A stretch of DNA of 64,000 nt from Clostridia bacterium. Lineage in GTDB: Bacteria > Bacillota > Clostridia > Oscillospirales > Acutalibacteraceae. Positions 1 to 8,023 of the stretch are shown here, in pieces. Numbering within the stretch: the stretch's first letter is position 1; the number at the start of each line of letters is the position of its first letter. The notes under the pieces are model-generated. The model was given only the letters and a program-made list of their open reading frames with translations. It ran no database searches and was not told where the DNA came from. Both the position numbers and the translations under genes were made by a program. The stretch covers positions 1-64,000 of the forward strand of contig JAFSAR010000012.1 in NCBI GenBank assembly GCA_017442225.1, given 5' to 3'.

Positions 1-73
1 GGGTTGATAGGCAGCAGGTGTAAGCGTAGCGATACGTGTGCTAGGCTGTACTAATAGACCGAGGGCTTGACCT
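1..73 (+). rRNA. rrl: 23S rRNA, 3' end (partial)
   Basis: The window opens inside a large-subunit rRNA. The conserved 3'-terminal segment is recognisable, including the GTACTAATAGACCGAGGGCTTGACC stretch that closes bacterial 23S genes. The end near base 73 is estimated from that motif. A 5S gene follows after about 117 bases with no tRNA in between, so this is the tail of an rrn operon read on the plus strand. Confidence 0.93.
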
Positions 74-129
74 ATTTTTCAATCCTCTCTTTCCTTACAT
101 TTGTTCAGTTTTCAGGGTGTGAGAAAAAA

Positions 130-170
130 CACTTGACATTAAACAGTTTTTGCTGTTTAATATATAAGTG
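130..170 (+). other. Hairpin in the 23S-5S spacer
   Basis: ATTAAACAG (138-146) pairs perfectly with CTGTTTAAT (153-161), and CACTT (130-134) pairs with AAGTG (166-170) outside it. Its place between 23S and 5S suggests a structured transcribed spacer, possibly for rRNA processing. That role is inferred from position only. Confidence 0.4.
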
Positions 171-190
171 CCTTGCGGCACGACAATTTA

Positions 191-308
191 GTTGGTGTTG
201 ATTGCGGTGAGGGTCCACCTGTTCCCATACCGAACACAGAAGTTAAGCTCACTTGCGCTGAAAATACTTGGCGGGCAGCTGCCTGGGAAGATAAGTAGAT
301 GCCAACAC
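191..308 (+). rRNA. rrf: 5S ribosomal RNA
   Basis: This shows the canonical 5S core: the loop beginning CCTGTTCCCATACCGAACAC followed by AGAAGTTAAGC, and the GGCGGGCAGCTGCCTGGGA region. The terminal helix is closed by GTTGGT (191-196) with GCCAAC (301-306). The length of about 118 nt fits a bacterial 5S. A strong terminator follows at once, so this is the last gene of the rrn operon. Confidence 0.96.
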
Positions 309-343
309 AAAAAGACTTGATGAAAATTCATCAAGTCTTTTTT
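309..343 (+). terminator. rrn operon terminator
   Basis: AAAGACTTGATGAA (311-324) pairs perfectly with TTCATCAAGTCTTT (327-340) and runs into a T tract. It ends the rRNA transcript directly behind 5S. Confidence 0.92.
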
Positions 344-476
344 AGTTATATTCGCCTGAAGGCGAGTTATAAGTTATGAATGTACTCGCTTTTAGGCTAA
401 TGTATCATAACATTTGCCTTTAAGCAAATTCATAACTGTTAACTAACGACTTATCGAGCGTCAGCGAGATACATCA

Positions 477-505
477 TTTACAAACTTGAAAATTTATGTT
501 AAACT
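477..505 (+). promoter_or_regulatory. Sigma-A-type promoter for the RDD/GH20 gene pair
   Basis: TTTACA (477-482) and TAAACT (500-505) are spaced by 17 bp, with a TG one base before the -10. It lies 21 bases upstream of the RDD gene. The 344-476 stretch before it is AT-rich, with short inverted repeats and no gene. Confidence 0.5.
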
Positions 506-526
506 AAATTCAAAGGATGTGAACAT

Positions 527-970
527 ATGAATAATAATGTGCGAATCAGAAGAATACTTGCTTGGATAATTGATTGGAATTTGTCAGGACTACCATGTAT
601 GCTGTATACAACTATATTTATGGATGTTTTCAAAAGACCTTCTATTCAAAATTTAGGATATATCTTGATTATGATGCTGTTAGTTTTTCTTTATCCTGTT
701 ATCTTTGTTTTCAGAGATTTAATTTTTCGTGGTCGCAGTGTTGGAAAAAGACTTTTTAAACTACATATTTTAGACAAAAATACAAACGAAATAGCTTCTA
801 AAAAACAAAAAATAATAAGAAATTTATTTTTCTTTCTTTATTTTGTAGATGGCATAGTATTGATATCTACTAAAGAGTCAATAGGTGACCGAATCGCAAA
901 TACCATTGTTGTCAAAAATTCTCAAAAAGGAGAAATGTTATATGATCAACCTAATTCCAAAACCGTTTAA
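527..970 (+). CDS. RDD family membrane protein
   Basis: A small integral membrane protein of 147 aa. The N-terminus has the family's Arg-Arg...Asp signature (RRILAWIID, residues 8-16), and a GRSVGKRLFKLHILD block near residues 72-86 matches the RDD core GxSxGKxxxxLxVxD. Two or three hydrophobic segments are visible (about 11-32, 45-68 and 98-112). Some RDD proteins have been linked to ion transport, but most have no proven role. The ATG follows AAAGGATG at a 10-base distance. The 3' end overlaps the GH20 gene by 29 bases, so the two are probably translated from one mRNA. Function here is unknown. Confidence 0.8.
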   Translation: MNNNVRIRRILAWIIDWNLSGLPCMLYTTIFMDVFKRPSIQNLGYILIMMLLVFLYPVIFVFRDLIFRGRSVGKRLFKLHILDKNTNEIASKKQKIIRNLFFFLYFVDGIVLISTKESIGDRIANTIVVKNSQKGEMLYDQPNSKTV

Positions 971-2525
971 GGCTAAGGAAACGGGCAAAAAGATTTATTT
1001 TTCAACAAAAACCACTCTTTGCGGGGAGTTTTTAGAGACTGCAAATCTGTTTTTACACCTTGTTCCCGAAGCAGTAGAGGCAGAAAACAACAAACTTACC
1101 TTTATTAAGGATGAAGACATAGCATCCGACGGATATCGTATTACATACAAAGGCGGCAATATCGAAATTTACAGTAGTGATAAAGGTGGCGCGCTTTACG
1201 GTTTTATGACACTTTTGCAGCTCGGCGGCGGCAAAGAAAAATTTAATGCCGTTGAGGTTTGCGATAAACCAAGATACTCGTGGCGCAGTTTTATGCTTGA
1301 CTGTAGCCGTCATTTTTGGTCGGTTGATCATATCAAAAAAACACTTGATATATTAGCGAGCCTTAAAATGAACGTTTTTCATTGGCATCTTTGCGATGAC
1401 CAAGGCTGGCGCGTCGAGATTAAAAAATACCCAATCCTTACCCAAAAGGGTGCCGCACGCAAGGGTTCTTCAAAATGCCCGAATCAAACTATCGACCCTG
1501 TAAAGAAGTATGAGGACGCACCCTACGGTGAGGGTCTTTACTATACACAGGACGACGTTCGCGATATTGTTGAATATGCCGCAGCTCGTAATATTACCGT
1601 TATCCCCGAAATTGATGTACCGGGTCACGCATCGGCAATTCTTGCCTGTATGCCAGAGCTTTCCTGCACGGGCGAGCCGCGCGAGGTAGAGCCGCGTTTT
1701 GGTGTTCTTGATAATATACTTTGCTGTGCAAAACCGCGTGTTTACGAGGTTTTAAAGGATATCTTTGACGAGCTGTGCGAGCTGTTCCCCGCGCCGTATT
1801 TCCATATAGGTGGCGACGAGGTTGTGCCTACCGCGTGGGAGAATTGCCCCGATTGTCAGGCGCTTATGAAAAAAGAAGGACTCAAAGATCATGTAGCGCT
1901 TCACGGATATTTTAATAATATTCTTATAGCGCATTTAAAGACTCGCGGTAAACGCGCTATCGGTTGGAATGATATGTTAAATCCCGACCTTGATAAAACC
2001 GCAATCGGTCAGTTCTGGACAGGCGACCGCAAGCTTGAGGAAGCGCTTGATTGGGTAAATAATCAAGGCGGCGACGTTATAATCTCGTCACAGATTTATA
2101 TGTACGGCGATTATCCGTATTCTCGTTTGTCACTTTCAAACACATATAATTTCAATGTGGAATATTTAGGTGTCGAGCGTATGGAGGGTGTGCTTGGTTA
2201 CGAAATACCGCTATGGACCGAGTATGTAAAGACACCAGAAAAGTTTGGTTTTCAGATTCACGCAAGATTGCTTGCCGTGGCAGAGAGCTGTTGGACCGAG
2301 CCTTTGCATAAAAACTACGAAAACTTTGAGCACAGGCTCGAAAATATGCGCCCTTATTTTGAAAGTCAGAGTATGGTTATTCCACCACGTAAGATTTACA
2401 ATGGTTATAGCTTTGATGGTGCTGAAAATTTGACTTTCTTTGAACGCAAAGAGGTTGGTTTTCGCAAAAATTGGTTCTTTGATGTTGATTATGAATATAA
2501 TCTTTTTAAGGACTTGACAAAATAA
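942..2525 (+). CDS. Beta-N-acetylhexosaminidase, glycoside hydrolase family 20
   Basis: A 527-aa enzyme predicted to remove terminal GlcNAc or GalNAc from glycans. The N-terminal alpha/beta domain is followed by a TIM barrel that starts near YSWRSFMLDCSRHF, continues with VFHWHLCDDQGWR, and carries the catalytic Asp-Glu pair in HIGGDEV (Asp292-Glu293, for substrate-assisted catalysis). No signal peptide is seen, so it probably works in the cytoplasm on imported oligosaccharides, or leaves by another route. The ATG at 942 is preferred over an in-frame ATG at 885 because AAGGAG sits 9 bases before it. It overlaps the RDD gene by 29 bases. The substrate is not predictable from sequence. Confidence 0.93.
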   Translation: MINLIPKPFKAKETGKKIYFSTKTTLCGEFLETANLFLHLVPEAVEAENNKLTFIKDEDIASDGYRITYKGGNIEIYSSDKGGALYGFMTLLQLGGGKEKFNAVEVCDKPRYSWRSFMLDCSRHFWSVDHIKKTLDILASLKMNVFHWHLCDDQGWRVEIKKYPILTQKGAARKGSSKCPNQTIDPVKKYEDAPYGEGLYYTQDDVRDIVEYAAARNITVIPEIDVPGHASAILACMPELSCTGEPREVEPRFGVLDNILCCAKPRVYEVLKDIFDELCELFPAPYFHIGGDEVVPTAWENCPDCQALMKKEGLKDHVALHGYFNNILIAHLKTRGKRAIGWNDMLNPDLDKTAIGQFWTGDRKLEEALDWVNNQGGDVIISSQIYMYGDYPYSRLSLSNTYNFNVEYLGVERMEGVLGYEIPLWTEYVKTPEKFGFQIHARLLAVAESCWTEPLHKNYENFEHRLENMRPYFESQSMVIPPRKIYNGYSFDGAENLTFFERKEVGFRKNWFFDVDYEYNLFKDLTK

Positions 2526-2542
2526 AAAAATTGGTGTATAAC
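2514..2542 (+). promoter_or_regulatory. Promoter of the TPP riboswitch-thiT unit
   Basis: TTGACA (2514-2519), a 17-bp spacer, then TATAAC (2537-2542). The -35 lies inside the last codons of the GH20 gene. Transcription would start near 2549, about 30 bases before the aptamer, close to a GTAACGTTAC palindrome (2550-2559). Confidence 0.75.
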
Positions 2543-2580
2543 ATTACACGTAACGTTACAAAGTAAAAATTTAACAAAAA

Positions 2581-2672
2581 GGGAGCTGAATGAAACTTCG
2601 GCTGAGAGGGGACCCGCGATTTCGCTATGGTCCCGACCTATAACCTGATGCGGATAATGCCGCCGTAGGAGA
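2581..2672 (+). promoter_or_regulatory. TPP riboswitch (THI element) aptamer
   Basis: The conserved THI-box blocks appear in order: GGCTGAGAGG (2600-2609), ACCC-type pairing, ACCTATAACCTGATGCGGAT and AATGCCGCCGTAGG. The CTGAT...GGATAATGCC...CGTAGG core is diagnostic of thiamine pyrophosphate aptamers. Upstream lies a good promoter; downstream lie a terminator hairpin and thiT. High TPP should therefore switch off thiamine uptake. Confidence 0.95.
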
Positions 2673-2688
2673 ATAAAAAACACCTATG

Positions 2689-2722
2689 CCGCATTACCAA
2701 AAGGTAGTGCGGTTTTTGTTTT
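2689..2722 (+). terminator. Riboswitch-controlled intrinsic terminator
   Basis: CCGCATTACC (2689-2698) pairs with GGTAGTGCGG (2703-2712) with one G-U pair, followed by a T-rich tract. An antiterminator is also visible: aptamer bases TGATGCGG (2646-2653) can pair with CCGCATTA (2689-2696). TPP-bound aptamer should hold 2646-2653 in its own helix, free the terminator and stop transcription before thiT. Confidence 0.85.
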
Positions 2723-2754
2723 TTGTTTTCGTCAGAGACGAAAGGAAAATTATT

Positions 2755-3321
2755 ATGACAAACCAAAAAAACAACATTAAAAAAATTGCCCTTTGCGCCG
2801 TGATGATTGCGCTTGGCACTGTGCTCAGTCTTTTTAAGCCCTATGAGCCACCGCTTGGAGGGGGAGTAACCATACTTTCAATGGTTCCCGTAGCGTTTTT
2901 ATCCTGTATGCTCGGTCTAAAATGGGGCTTTGCTGCCTCGTTTGTTTATTCGCTTTTTCAACTTTTTATAAGTGCGGGCGAGGTTATGAGCTGGGGGCTT
3001 ACAGCAGGCGCAGTTATAGCAACATTTTTACTTGATTATATCGTTGCTTACACAGTATTAGGTATAAGCGGTGTTTTCAGTAAAAAGGGTGTTTGGGGCA
3101 TTGTTTTAGGTGTTGCAATTGCAACAAGTTTGAGATTTTTATGCCACTTCGCCACAGGTGTATATATCTTTGATATCTGGATGCCTGACAATTGGAATAA
3201 TATATGGCTATATTCACTTTGCTATAACGGCGGATATATGTTGCCTGAAATTATACTTACCTGTGTTGGAACTTGCTTGCTTGTAAAATCAAAAGCTATT
3301 CAAAAAATATTAAAAATATGA
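2755..3321 (+). CDS. thiT: Thiamine-specific ECF transporter S component ThiT
   Basis: A 188-aa membrane protein with about six transmembrane helices, predicted to bind thiamine and to need a shared ECF energising module encoded elsewhere. The GGGVTILSMVPV segment, the RFLCHFATG motif and the YNGGYMLPE segment resemble the ThiT substrate-binding region, where Trp, His, Tyr, Asn and Glu side chains hold thiamine. The TPP riboswitch directly upstream supports the substrate assignment. The start at 2755 is chosen because AAAGGAAAA precedes it and because an upstream in-frame ATG lies inside the terminator hairpin. It is probably monocistronic, with a strong terminator just after the stop. Confidence 0.93.
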   Translation: MTNQKNNIKKIALCAVMIALGTVLSLFKPYEPPLGGGVTILSMVPVAFLSCMLGLKWGFAASFVYSLFQLFISAGEVMSWGLTAGAVIATFLLDYIVAYTVLGISGVFSKKGVWGIVLGVAIATSLRFLCHFATGVYIFDIWMPDNWNNIWLYSLCYNGGYMLPEIILTCVGTCLLVKSKAIQKILKI

Positions 3322-3322
3322 C

Positions 3323-3360
3323 AAAAGACCTCTGCTTATAGTCAAGCAGAGGTCTTTTAA
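3323..3360 (+). terminator. Terminator after thiT
   Basis: AAAAGACCTCTGCTT (3323-3337) pairs perfectly with AAGCAGAGGTCTTTT (3344-3358), flanked by A and T tracts. Confidence 0.92.
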
Positions 3361-3399
3361 TAAAAACATACAATTATAAAAATTTTGTTAAAATAGATA

Positions 3400-3428
3400 T
3401 TGTTTTTCTTGAAAATATGTAATATAAT
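3400..3428 (+). promoter_or_regulatory. Promoter of the sodium-pump decarboxylase genes
   Basis: TTGTTT (3400-3405), a 17-bp spacer and a consensus TATAAT (3423-3428), about 78 bases before the first decarboxylase gene. The leader between them shows no obvious riboswitch. Confidence 0.6.
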
Positions 3429-3505
3429 AAGTACAATTGGGAGAGAATCGGATTTTCTCAATTTTATTAAAATTTTTCATTGCATTTTCGGGAGGTGCAA
3501 AACAA

Positions 3506-3823
3506 GTGGAAATGATTAAAAATTTAGCATTAGCAACCGACACAACTTCGGCAACACCCGACTGGATGGTTGTTGTAATGGGCGTGGGCGTTGTTTTTGT
3601 GGGACTTGTGCTTATAATCCTTATTTGTAAGATTATGGGACTTTTCTTTGCAAAAACACAAAAAACAAAAGAAAAGCCCGCCGCTCCTGTAGTAGCGCCC
3701 GCAGTACAAAATACGGTTATTGAAAACCGTCAGGAAATTATCGCAGCAGTTACAGCCGCAGTGGCTGAGGAAATGGGTAAAGACGTTTCTGCGCTCCGCG
3801 TAATTTCATTTAAAAAACTTTAA
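3506..3823 (+). CDS. oadG: Sodium pump decarboxylase gamma subunit (OadG family)
   Basis: A 105-aa protein with one transmembrane helix (about residues 20-43, rich in Val, Ile and Leu), a Lys/Ala/Pro-rich linker and a short C-terminal segment ending ALRVISFKKL. This matches the small gamma subunit that anchors and assembles Na+-translocating decarboxylases in the membrane. The GTG at 3506 is chosen because GGGAGGTG lies 8-10 bases before it; a TTG at 3437 has no ribosome-binding site. It leads the order gamma, biotin carrier, beta, alpha. Small divergent subunits are hard to subtype, so the name rests partly on context. Confidence 0.8.
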   Translation: MEMIKNLALATDTTSATPDWMVVVMGVGVVFVGLVLIILICKIMGLFFAKTQKTKEKPAAPVVAPAVQNTVIENRQEIIAAVTAAVAEEMGKDVSALRVISFKKL

Positions 3824-3859
3824 TCAAAGCAAAAATATTTAAAAAAGAGGTAATATAAA

Positions 3860-4231
3860 ATGAAACAGTATAAAGTAACCGTAAACGGCACAGCTTATGA
3901 AATCACACTTGAAGCTATTGATGCATCTGAAGTTAAGACTGCTCCCGTTGCAGCACCTGCAGCAGCTCCCGCACCCGCAGCAGCTCCCGCACCGGCACCT
4001 GTAGCCGCAGCTCCTGCAGGCGGCGAAACAGTAAACGCTCCAATGCCGGGCAACATCCTTGACATTAAGGTAGCAAACGGTGCTTCTGTTAAAAAAGGTG
4101 ACGTTCTTATAATTCTCGAAGCAATGAAAATGGAAAATGAAATTATGGCTCCCTGTGACGGTACTGTTAACGTAGTTGTTACCAAGGGTTCTGCCGTTGA
4201 GACAGGCGCTGTTCTTTGCACAATCGCATAA
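3860..4231 (+). CDS. Biotin carrier protein of the decarboxylase
   Basis: A 123-aa biotinyl-domain protein. The N-terminal strand region is followed by an Ala-Pro-rich flexible linker (about residues 28-54), then a biotinyl domain with the motif EAMKMEN, whose Lys90 would be biotinylated. It would shuttle CO2 from the carboxyltransferase to the membrane decarboxylase. In many Oad enzymes this domain is fused to the alpha subunit; here it is a separate gene and the alpha protein lacks it. It resembles the stand-alone gamma carrier of methylmalonyl-CoA and glutaconyl-CoA decarboxylases. GAGG precedes the ATG. Confidence 0.93.
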   Translation: MKQYKVTVNGTAYEITLEAIDASEVKTAPVAAPAAAPAPAAAPAPAPVAAAPAGGETVNAPMPGNILDIKVANGASVKKGDVLIILEAMKMENEIMAPCDGTVNVVVTKGSAVETGAVLCTIA

Positions 4232-4261
4232 GGAAGCAGTTCCTTTTAAGGAGTAAATAAA

Positions 4262-5524
4262 ATGGGATTTTTAGATAAATTGTTCGAGTTTTTTCAAACA
4301 ACAGGATTTTATCAGTTGTTTGGCAACTTCCTTGATGGCGGTTGGAAAAACTTTGTTATGATAGCAGTATCTTTATTGCTTTTGTATCTTGCGATAAAGA
4401 AACAATTTGAACCGCTTTTGCTTATCGGTATTGCATTTGGTATGTTGCTTACCAATCTACCCGGAGCGGGACTCTATCACGGCGAGTTGTGGACAGAGTT
4501 TATGACCGAAGGCTCACCTTATTATCACAGCTACGGTCATATAATGTCATACGGTGGATTTTTGGACTACCTTTATATAGGTGTAAAAACATGTATTTAT
4601 CCTTGCCTTATCTTTGTTGGCATAGGCGCTATGACCGATTTTGGTCCGCTTATCTCTAACCCCAAGAGCTTACTTTTGGGCGCCGCTGCGCAGGTCGGTA
4701 TTTTTGCTACATTTATAGGCTGTATTTTGTTAGGCTTTACCCAACAGGAAGCAGGCTCTGTAGGTATTATCGGTGGCGCTGACGGTCCTACCGCTATCTT
4801 TACTACATCTATTCTGGCGCCTCACCTTTTGGGTGCTATCGCGGTTGCGGCATATTCATATATGGCGTTGGTTCCTGTAATTCAGCCCCCCATTATGAAG
4901 CTGCTCACCACCAAAAAAGAGCGCGAAATCGTTATGAAACCTCTCCGTCAACCTACAAAGACCGAGAAGATTGTCTTCCCGATTGTTGTTACAATCTTTG
5001 TGGCGCTCTTGGTTCCAGATGCAACAGCGCTTGTTGGTTGCTTAATGCTTGGTAACTTGTGGAAAGAATCAGGCGTTGCAGAACGTCTTTGTAAAACAGC
5101 TCAAAATGAGCTTATGAATATCGTCACGATATTCCTTGGAATTTCAGTAGGCGCTACTGCGACAGCCGAAACCTTCCTTAACTCGAATCGTGATACTGTG
5201 ATAAACATTGGCGGAAAAGCAATTACACTTTTACGTTTGCCAACAATCGAGATTATCGCTATGGGTATCGTGGCATTTGGTGTTGCTACTGCCGTAGGTG
5301 TATTGTTTGCCAAGTTTATGAACCTTTTCACCAAGAACAAGATAAACCCACTTATTGGTTCTGCAGGTGTATCTGCCGTTCCTATGGCTGCTCGTGTTTC
5401 ACAGATGGTAGGCCAGAAGGCAAACCCGTCAAACTTCCTTCTTATGCACGCAATGGGACCAAACGTAGCAGGTGTTATTGGCTCTGCCATAGCCGCAGGT
5501 GTGCTGATTTCTCTTTTAGGTTAA
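4262..5524 (+). CDS. oadB: Na+-translocating decarboxylase beta subunit
   Basis: A 420-aa polytopic membrane protein of the OadB/GcdB/MmdB family. It decarboxylates carboxybiotin and couples this to Na+ export. Family signatures include the [12 protein letters not shown] stretch near residue 170 and later glycine-rich segments such as [16 protein letters not shown]. Around ten hydrophobic segments are visible, and the length is typical. It lies 30 bases after the biotin carrier gene. An imperfect hairpin with a T tract follows it, before the alpha gene. Confidence 0.94.
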   Translation: MGFLDKLFEFFQTTGFYQLFGNFLDGGWKNFVMIAVSLLLLYLAIKKQFEPLLLIGIAFGMLLTNLPGAGLYHGELWTEFMTEGSPYYHSYGHIMSYGGFLDYLYIGVKTCIYPCLIFVGIGAMTDFGPLISNPKSLLLGAAAQVGIFATFIGCILLGFTQQEAGSVGIIGGADGPTAIFTTSILAPHLLGAIAVAAYSYMALVPVIQPPIMKLLTTKKEREIVMKPLRQPTKTEKIVFPIVVTIFVALLVPDATALVGCLMLGNLWKESGVAERLCKTAQNELMNIVTIFLGISVGATATAETFLNSNRDTVINIGGKAITLLRLPTIEIIAMGIVAFGVATAVGVLFAKFMNLFTKNKINPLIGSAGVSAVPMAARVSQMVGQKANPSNFLLMHAMGPNVAGVIGSAIAAGVLISLLG

Positions 5525-5547
5525 GATTAAGTTTGAGTAAATTTGCC

Positions 5548-5588
5548 CACAGCACCGCTCACTGTAAAACGGCACTGTGAACGATTTT
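5548..5588 (+). terminator. Imperfect hairpin with T tract between oadB and oadA
   Basis: CACAGCACCG (5548-5557) pairs with CGGCACTGTG (5570-5579) with two mismatches, then ACGATTTTTT follows. It could lower readthrough into the alpha gene and set subunit ratio. No clear separate promoter for oadA was found, so full termination is unlikely. Confidence 0.4.
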
Positions 5589-5664
5589 TTCCAAACTATA
5601 TAGACCGACTATTTATGATTTGTTATTTTGTGTATTTAATAAAATACAGAAAGGACTAAAATTT

Positions 5665-7071
5665 ATGGCTAATAAACCGTTATATATTACCGATACCATT
5701 TTGCGTGACGCTCATCAGTCGCAGGCGGCAACCCGTATGCGCATCGAGGATATGATTCCCGCTTTAGAGCGCCTTGACAAAATCGGATATTGGTCAGTAG
5801 AGTGCTGGGGCGGCGCTACATTTGACTCTTGTATGCGTTTCCTTAATGAAGACCCATGGGAAAGACTTCGCACCATCAAAAAGCATATGCCCAACACCAA
5901 GCTGCAGATGCTTTTCCGTGGCCAGAATATCTTAGGCTACAAGCACTATGCTGATGACGTTGTTGATATGTTTGTTAAAAAGTCAATCGAAAACGGTATT
6001 GACGTTATCCGTATATTTGACGCTCTTAATGACCCGCGTAATTTGGAGCAGGCTATCAAGTCTTGTAAAGAGTACGGCGGTATCTGCGAGCCTGCAATCA
6101 GCTATACCATAAGCCCCGTTCATAACGAGGAATACTTTGTAAAACTAGCAAAAACTCTTGAAAATATGGGCGCTGACGTAATTTGTATTAAGGATATGGC
6201 AAACCTACTTTTGCCTTTTGATGCATATTCACTTGTTAAAAAGCTTAAAGAAAGCATCAAGGTGCCGATTCATCTTCATACACACAATACCACAGGTACG
6301 GGTGATATGACCTATCTTATGGCAAGTCAAGCGGGCGTTGACATTGTTGACTGCGCGTTGTCACCTTTTGGTAACGGTACTGCAAACCCCGCTACCGAAG
6401 CGCTTGTTGCAACCTTGCAGGGTACCGAGCGTGATACAGGTCTTGACCTTGAAAAGCTTTCCGACGTTGCAACCCACTTCCGCGGGGTTGCCAACAAGAT
6501 GAAAGCCGAAGGCACCCTCGACCCCAAGGTGCTCAATGTAGATGCAAAAACCCTTATTTATCAAGTACCCGGCGGTATGCTTTCAAATACAATCTCACAG
6601 CTTAAGCAGGCTGGTAAAGAGGACAAATTGTATGAGGTTTTGGCTGAGGTGCCAAGAGTTAAAAAAGATTTCGGTTACCCACCGCTTGTAACACCTACCA
6701 GTCAGATTGTTGGTACTCAGGCTGTTATGAACGTTATCTCGGGCGAGCGTTATAAGATGGTTCCAAAGGAATCAAAGGCGCTGCTTCGTGGTGAATACGG
6801 TAAGCTGCCTGCAGAGGTTAACGAGGAAGTTCGTAAAAAGGCTATCGGTGACGACGAGGTTATTACCTGCCGTCCCGCTGACCTACTCGAGCCAGAACTC
6901 GAAAAATACGCAGCCGAAATGAAAGAAAAGGGCATTGGTAAATCTTATGAAGATGTATTAAGCTATGCACTTTTCCCACAGGTTGCTGAAAAATTCTTTG
7001 CAGTGCGCGACGCAGAACCAGTAGACGAAAACGCTGTTCGAGAGCTTATTGTAGAAGACCTGTCAAACTAA
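5665..7071 (+). CDS. oadA: Oxaloacetate decarboxylase alpha (carboxyltransferase) subunit
   Basis: A 468-aa protein with an N-terminal HMGL-like TIM barrel and a C-terminal PYC/OADA domain. The motif TILRDAHQS near residue 10, and later IKDMANLL and HLHTHNTTG, mark the metal-dependent carboxyltransferase that moves CO2 from oxaloacetate to biotin. The C-terminal biotinyl domain usual in Oad alpha (about 590 aa) is absent; a separate gene supplies it. The motif also fits pyruvate carboxylase subunit B, but the adjacent beta and gamma genes favour a sodium pump. The ATG at 5665 follows GAAAGGA; an upstream in-frame TTG is rejected. Confidence 0.93.
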   Translation: MANKPLYITDTILRDAHQSQAATRMRIEDMIPALERLDKIGYWSVECWGGATFDSCMRFLNEDPWERLRTIKKHMPNTKLQMLFRGQNILGYKHYADDVVDMFVKKSIENGIDVIRIFDALNDPRNLEQAIKSCKEYGGICEPAISYTISPVHNEEYFVKLAKTLENMGADVICIKDMANLLLPFDAYSLVKKLKESIKVPIHLHTHNTTGTGDMTYLMASQAGVDIVDCALSPFGNGTANPATEALVATLQGTERDTGLDLEKLSDVATHFRGVANKMKAEGTLDPKVLNVDAKTLIYQVPGGMLSNTISQLKQAGKEDKLYEVLAEVPRVKKDFGYPPLVTPTSQIVGTQAVMNVISGERYKMVPKESKALLRGEYGKLPAEVNEEVRKKAIGDDEVITCRPADLLEPELEKYAAEMKEKGIGKSYEDVLSYALFPQVAEKFFAVRDAEPVDENAVRELIVEDLSN

Positions 7072-7102
7072 TGCATAATTCATAATGCACAATGCATAAT
7101 GA
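7072..7102. repeat. Short AATGCATAAT/AATGCACAATG intergenic repeat
   Basis: A run of near-identical units (AATGCATAAT, CATAATGCAC, AATGCATAATG) begins right at the oadA stop and ends before the terminator. The same AATGCACAATG core recurs after stop codons near 9787, 58917 and 59886. Confidence 0.6.
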
Positions 7103-7111
7103 TAAAAATTT

Positions 7112-7147
7112 AAAGACACTGCTTTTAAACAAAGCGGTGTCTTTTTA
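7112..7147 (+). terminator. Terminator after the decarboxylase operon
   Basis: AAAGACACTGCTTT (7112-7125) pairs with AAAGCGGTGTCTTT (7131-7144) with one wobble pair, followed by T residues. Confidence 0.9.
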
Positions 7148-7170
7148 CTTAAAAGTAAAAATTTTGTAAC

Positions 7171-7199
7171 TTGATTAAAATTTACTTGTTTTGTATAAT
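7171..7199 (+). promoter_or_regulatory. Promoter of the membrane protein gene at 7221
   Basis: TTGATT (7171-7176), 17 bp, TATAAT (7194-7199). Only about 22 bases separate the -10 from the start codon, leaving a very short leader that still holds the ribosome-binding site. Confidence 0.7.
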
Positions 7200-7220
7200 C
7201 TAATCTTAGGGGGAATTAAA

Positions 7221-8021
7221 ATGCAAAACAATCAAAAACCAAGGAACAAAAAAGAATTTGCTTTACAGCAGGTAAAGATAGCAAGGTCAAACCTTTTGCT
7301 AATGATAATTCTTACCGTTGTAAATATAGTGCTATTAGCAGTAGGCGCCGATACAATGCTATTATTTTCGGCTACGGTACCTTACTATGTAGCGGCATTT
7401 GGAATTTTTTCTGAAATCAGCCAGTTGATAGTAGCGGGTCTTGCGATAGCGGCGGTTATACTTGTGCTTTATCTGATTTGTTGGATATTCAGTAAAAAAC
7501 ACTACGGCTGGATGATAGCGGCGTTAGTACTTTTTATACTCGACAGCATCGCAATGATAGGGTTGTATATCTGGGCAGAGGATTTTTCGGGAATTTTAGA
7601 CTTAGTAATACATATCTGGGTGCTTTACTATCTTATAATCGGCGTAAGATTCGGTTATAAATTAAAGAACATTCCGCCCGAAGAAGCGGTTGAATATGAG
7701 CAATCAGAGCAGATTGCGCCCACAGCAGACGCTCAGGGTAACAGTGTGGCTTTACGAGCTGTTCAAAATGATATAAAGAACAGAATTTTGATTGACGGAA
7801 ATTATTTGGGTCACTATATCTGTTATCGCAGGGCAGGTCGTGTAAACGAATTAGTAATTGACGGATATGTTTATGACGAACTTGAAATATTGGTTGAAAC
7901 CGCACATGTATTAGAAGCAACTGTTGACGGTCACACAATACAGGTTGGCTTTGACGGCGTAATGCACAGCTATATCCGTATTGACGGTCAAAGAGTAGCA
8001 AAAAAATTAAGATTAATTTAA
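7221..8021 (+). CDS. Uncharacterised membrane protein with soluble C-terminal domain
   Basis: Not recognised. The 266-aa protein has a basic N-terminus, four hydrophobic segments (about residues 25-42, 70-97, 104-127 and 132-150) and a C-terminal region from about 170 rich in beta-type patterning (ILIDGNYLGHY, ELVIDGYVYDELE, HTIQVGFDG). The tail carries repeated D-G turns and could be an intracellular binding domain. The ATG follows TTAGGGGGAA. The gene is monocistronic, between its own promoter and a terminator, so neighbours give no clue. Confidence 0.75.
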   Translation: MQNNQKPRNKKEFALQQVKIARSNLLLMIILTVVNIVLLAVGADTMLLFSATVPYYVAAFGIFSEISQLIVAGLAIAAVILVLYLICWIFSKKHYGWMIAALVLFILDSIAMIGLYIWAEDFSGILDLVIHIWVLYYLIIGVRFGYKLKNIPPEEAVEYEQSEQIAPTADAQGNSVALRAVQNDIKNRILIDGNYLGHYICYRRAGRVNELVIDGYVYDELEILVETAHVLEATVDGHTIQVGFDGVMHSYIRIDGQRVAKKLRLI

Positions 8022-8023
8022 AA

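Noticed and set aside
133..166. Promoter-like TTGACA and TATATA in the 23S-5S spacer
   Set aside because: Spacing is 22 bp, and both lie within a transcribed rRNA spacer hairpin.
74..190. tRNA in the 23S-5S spacer
   Set aside because: No cloverleaf, T-loop (GTTCGAATC type) or CCA end; only a simple hairpin.
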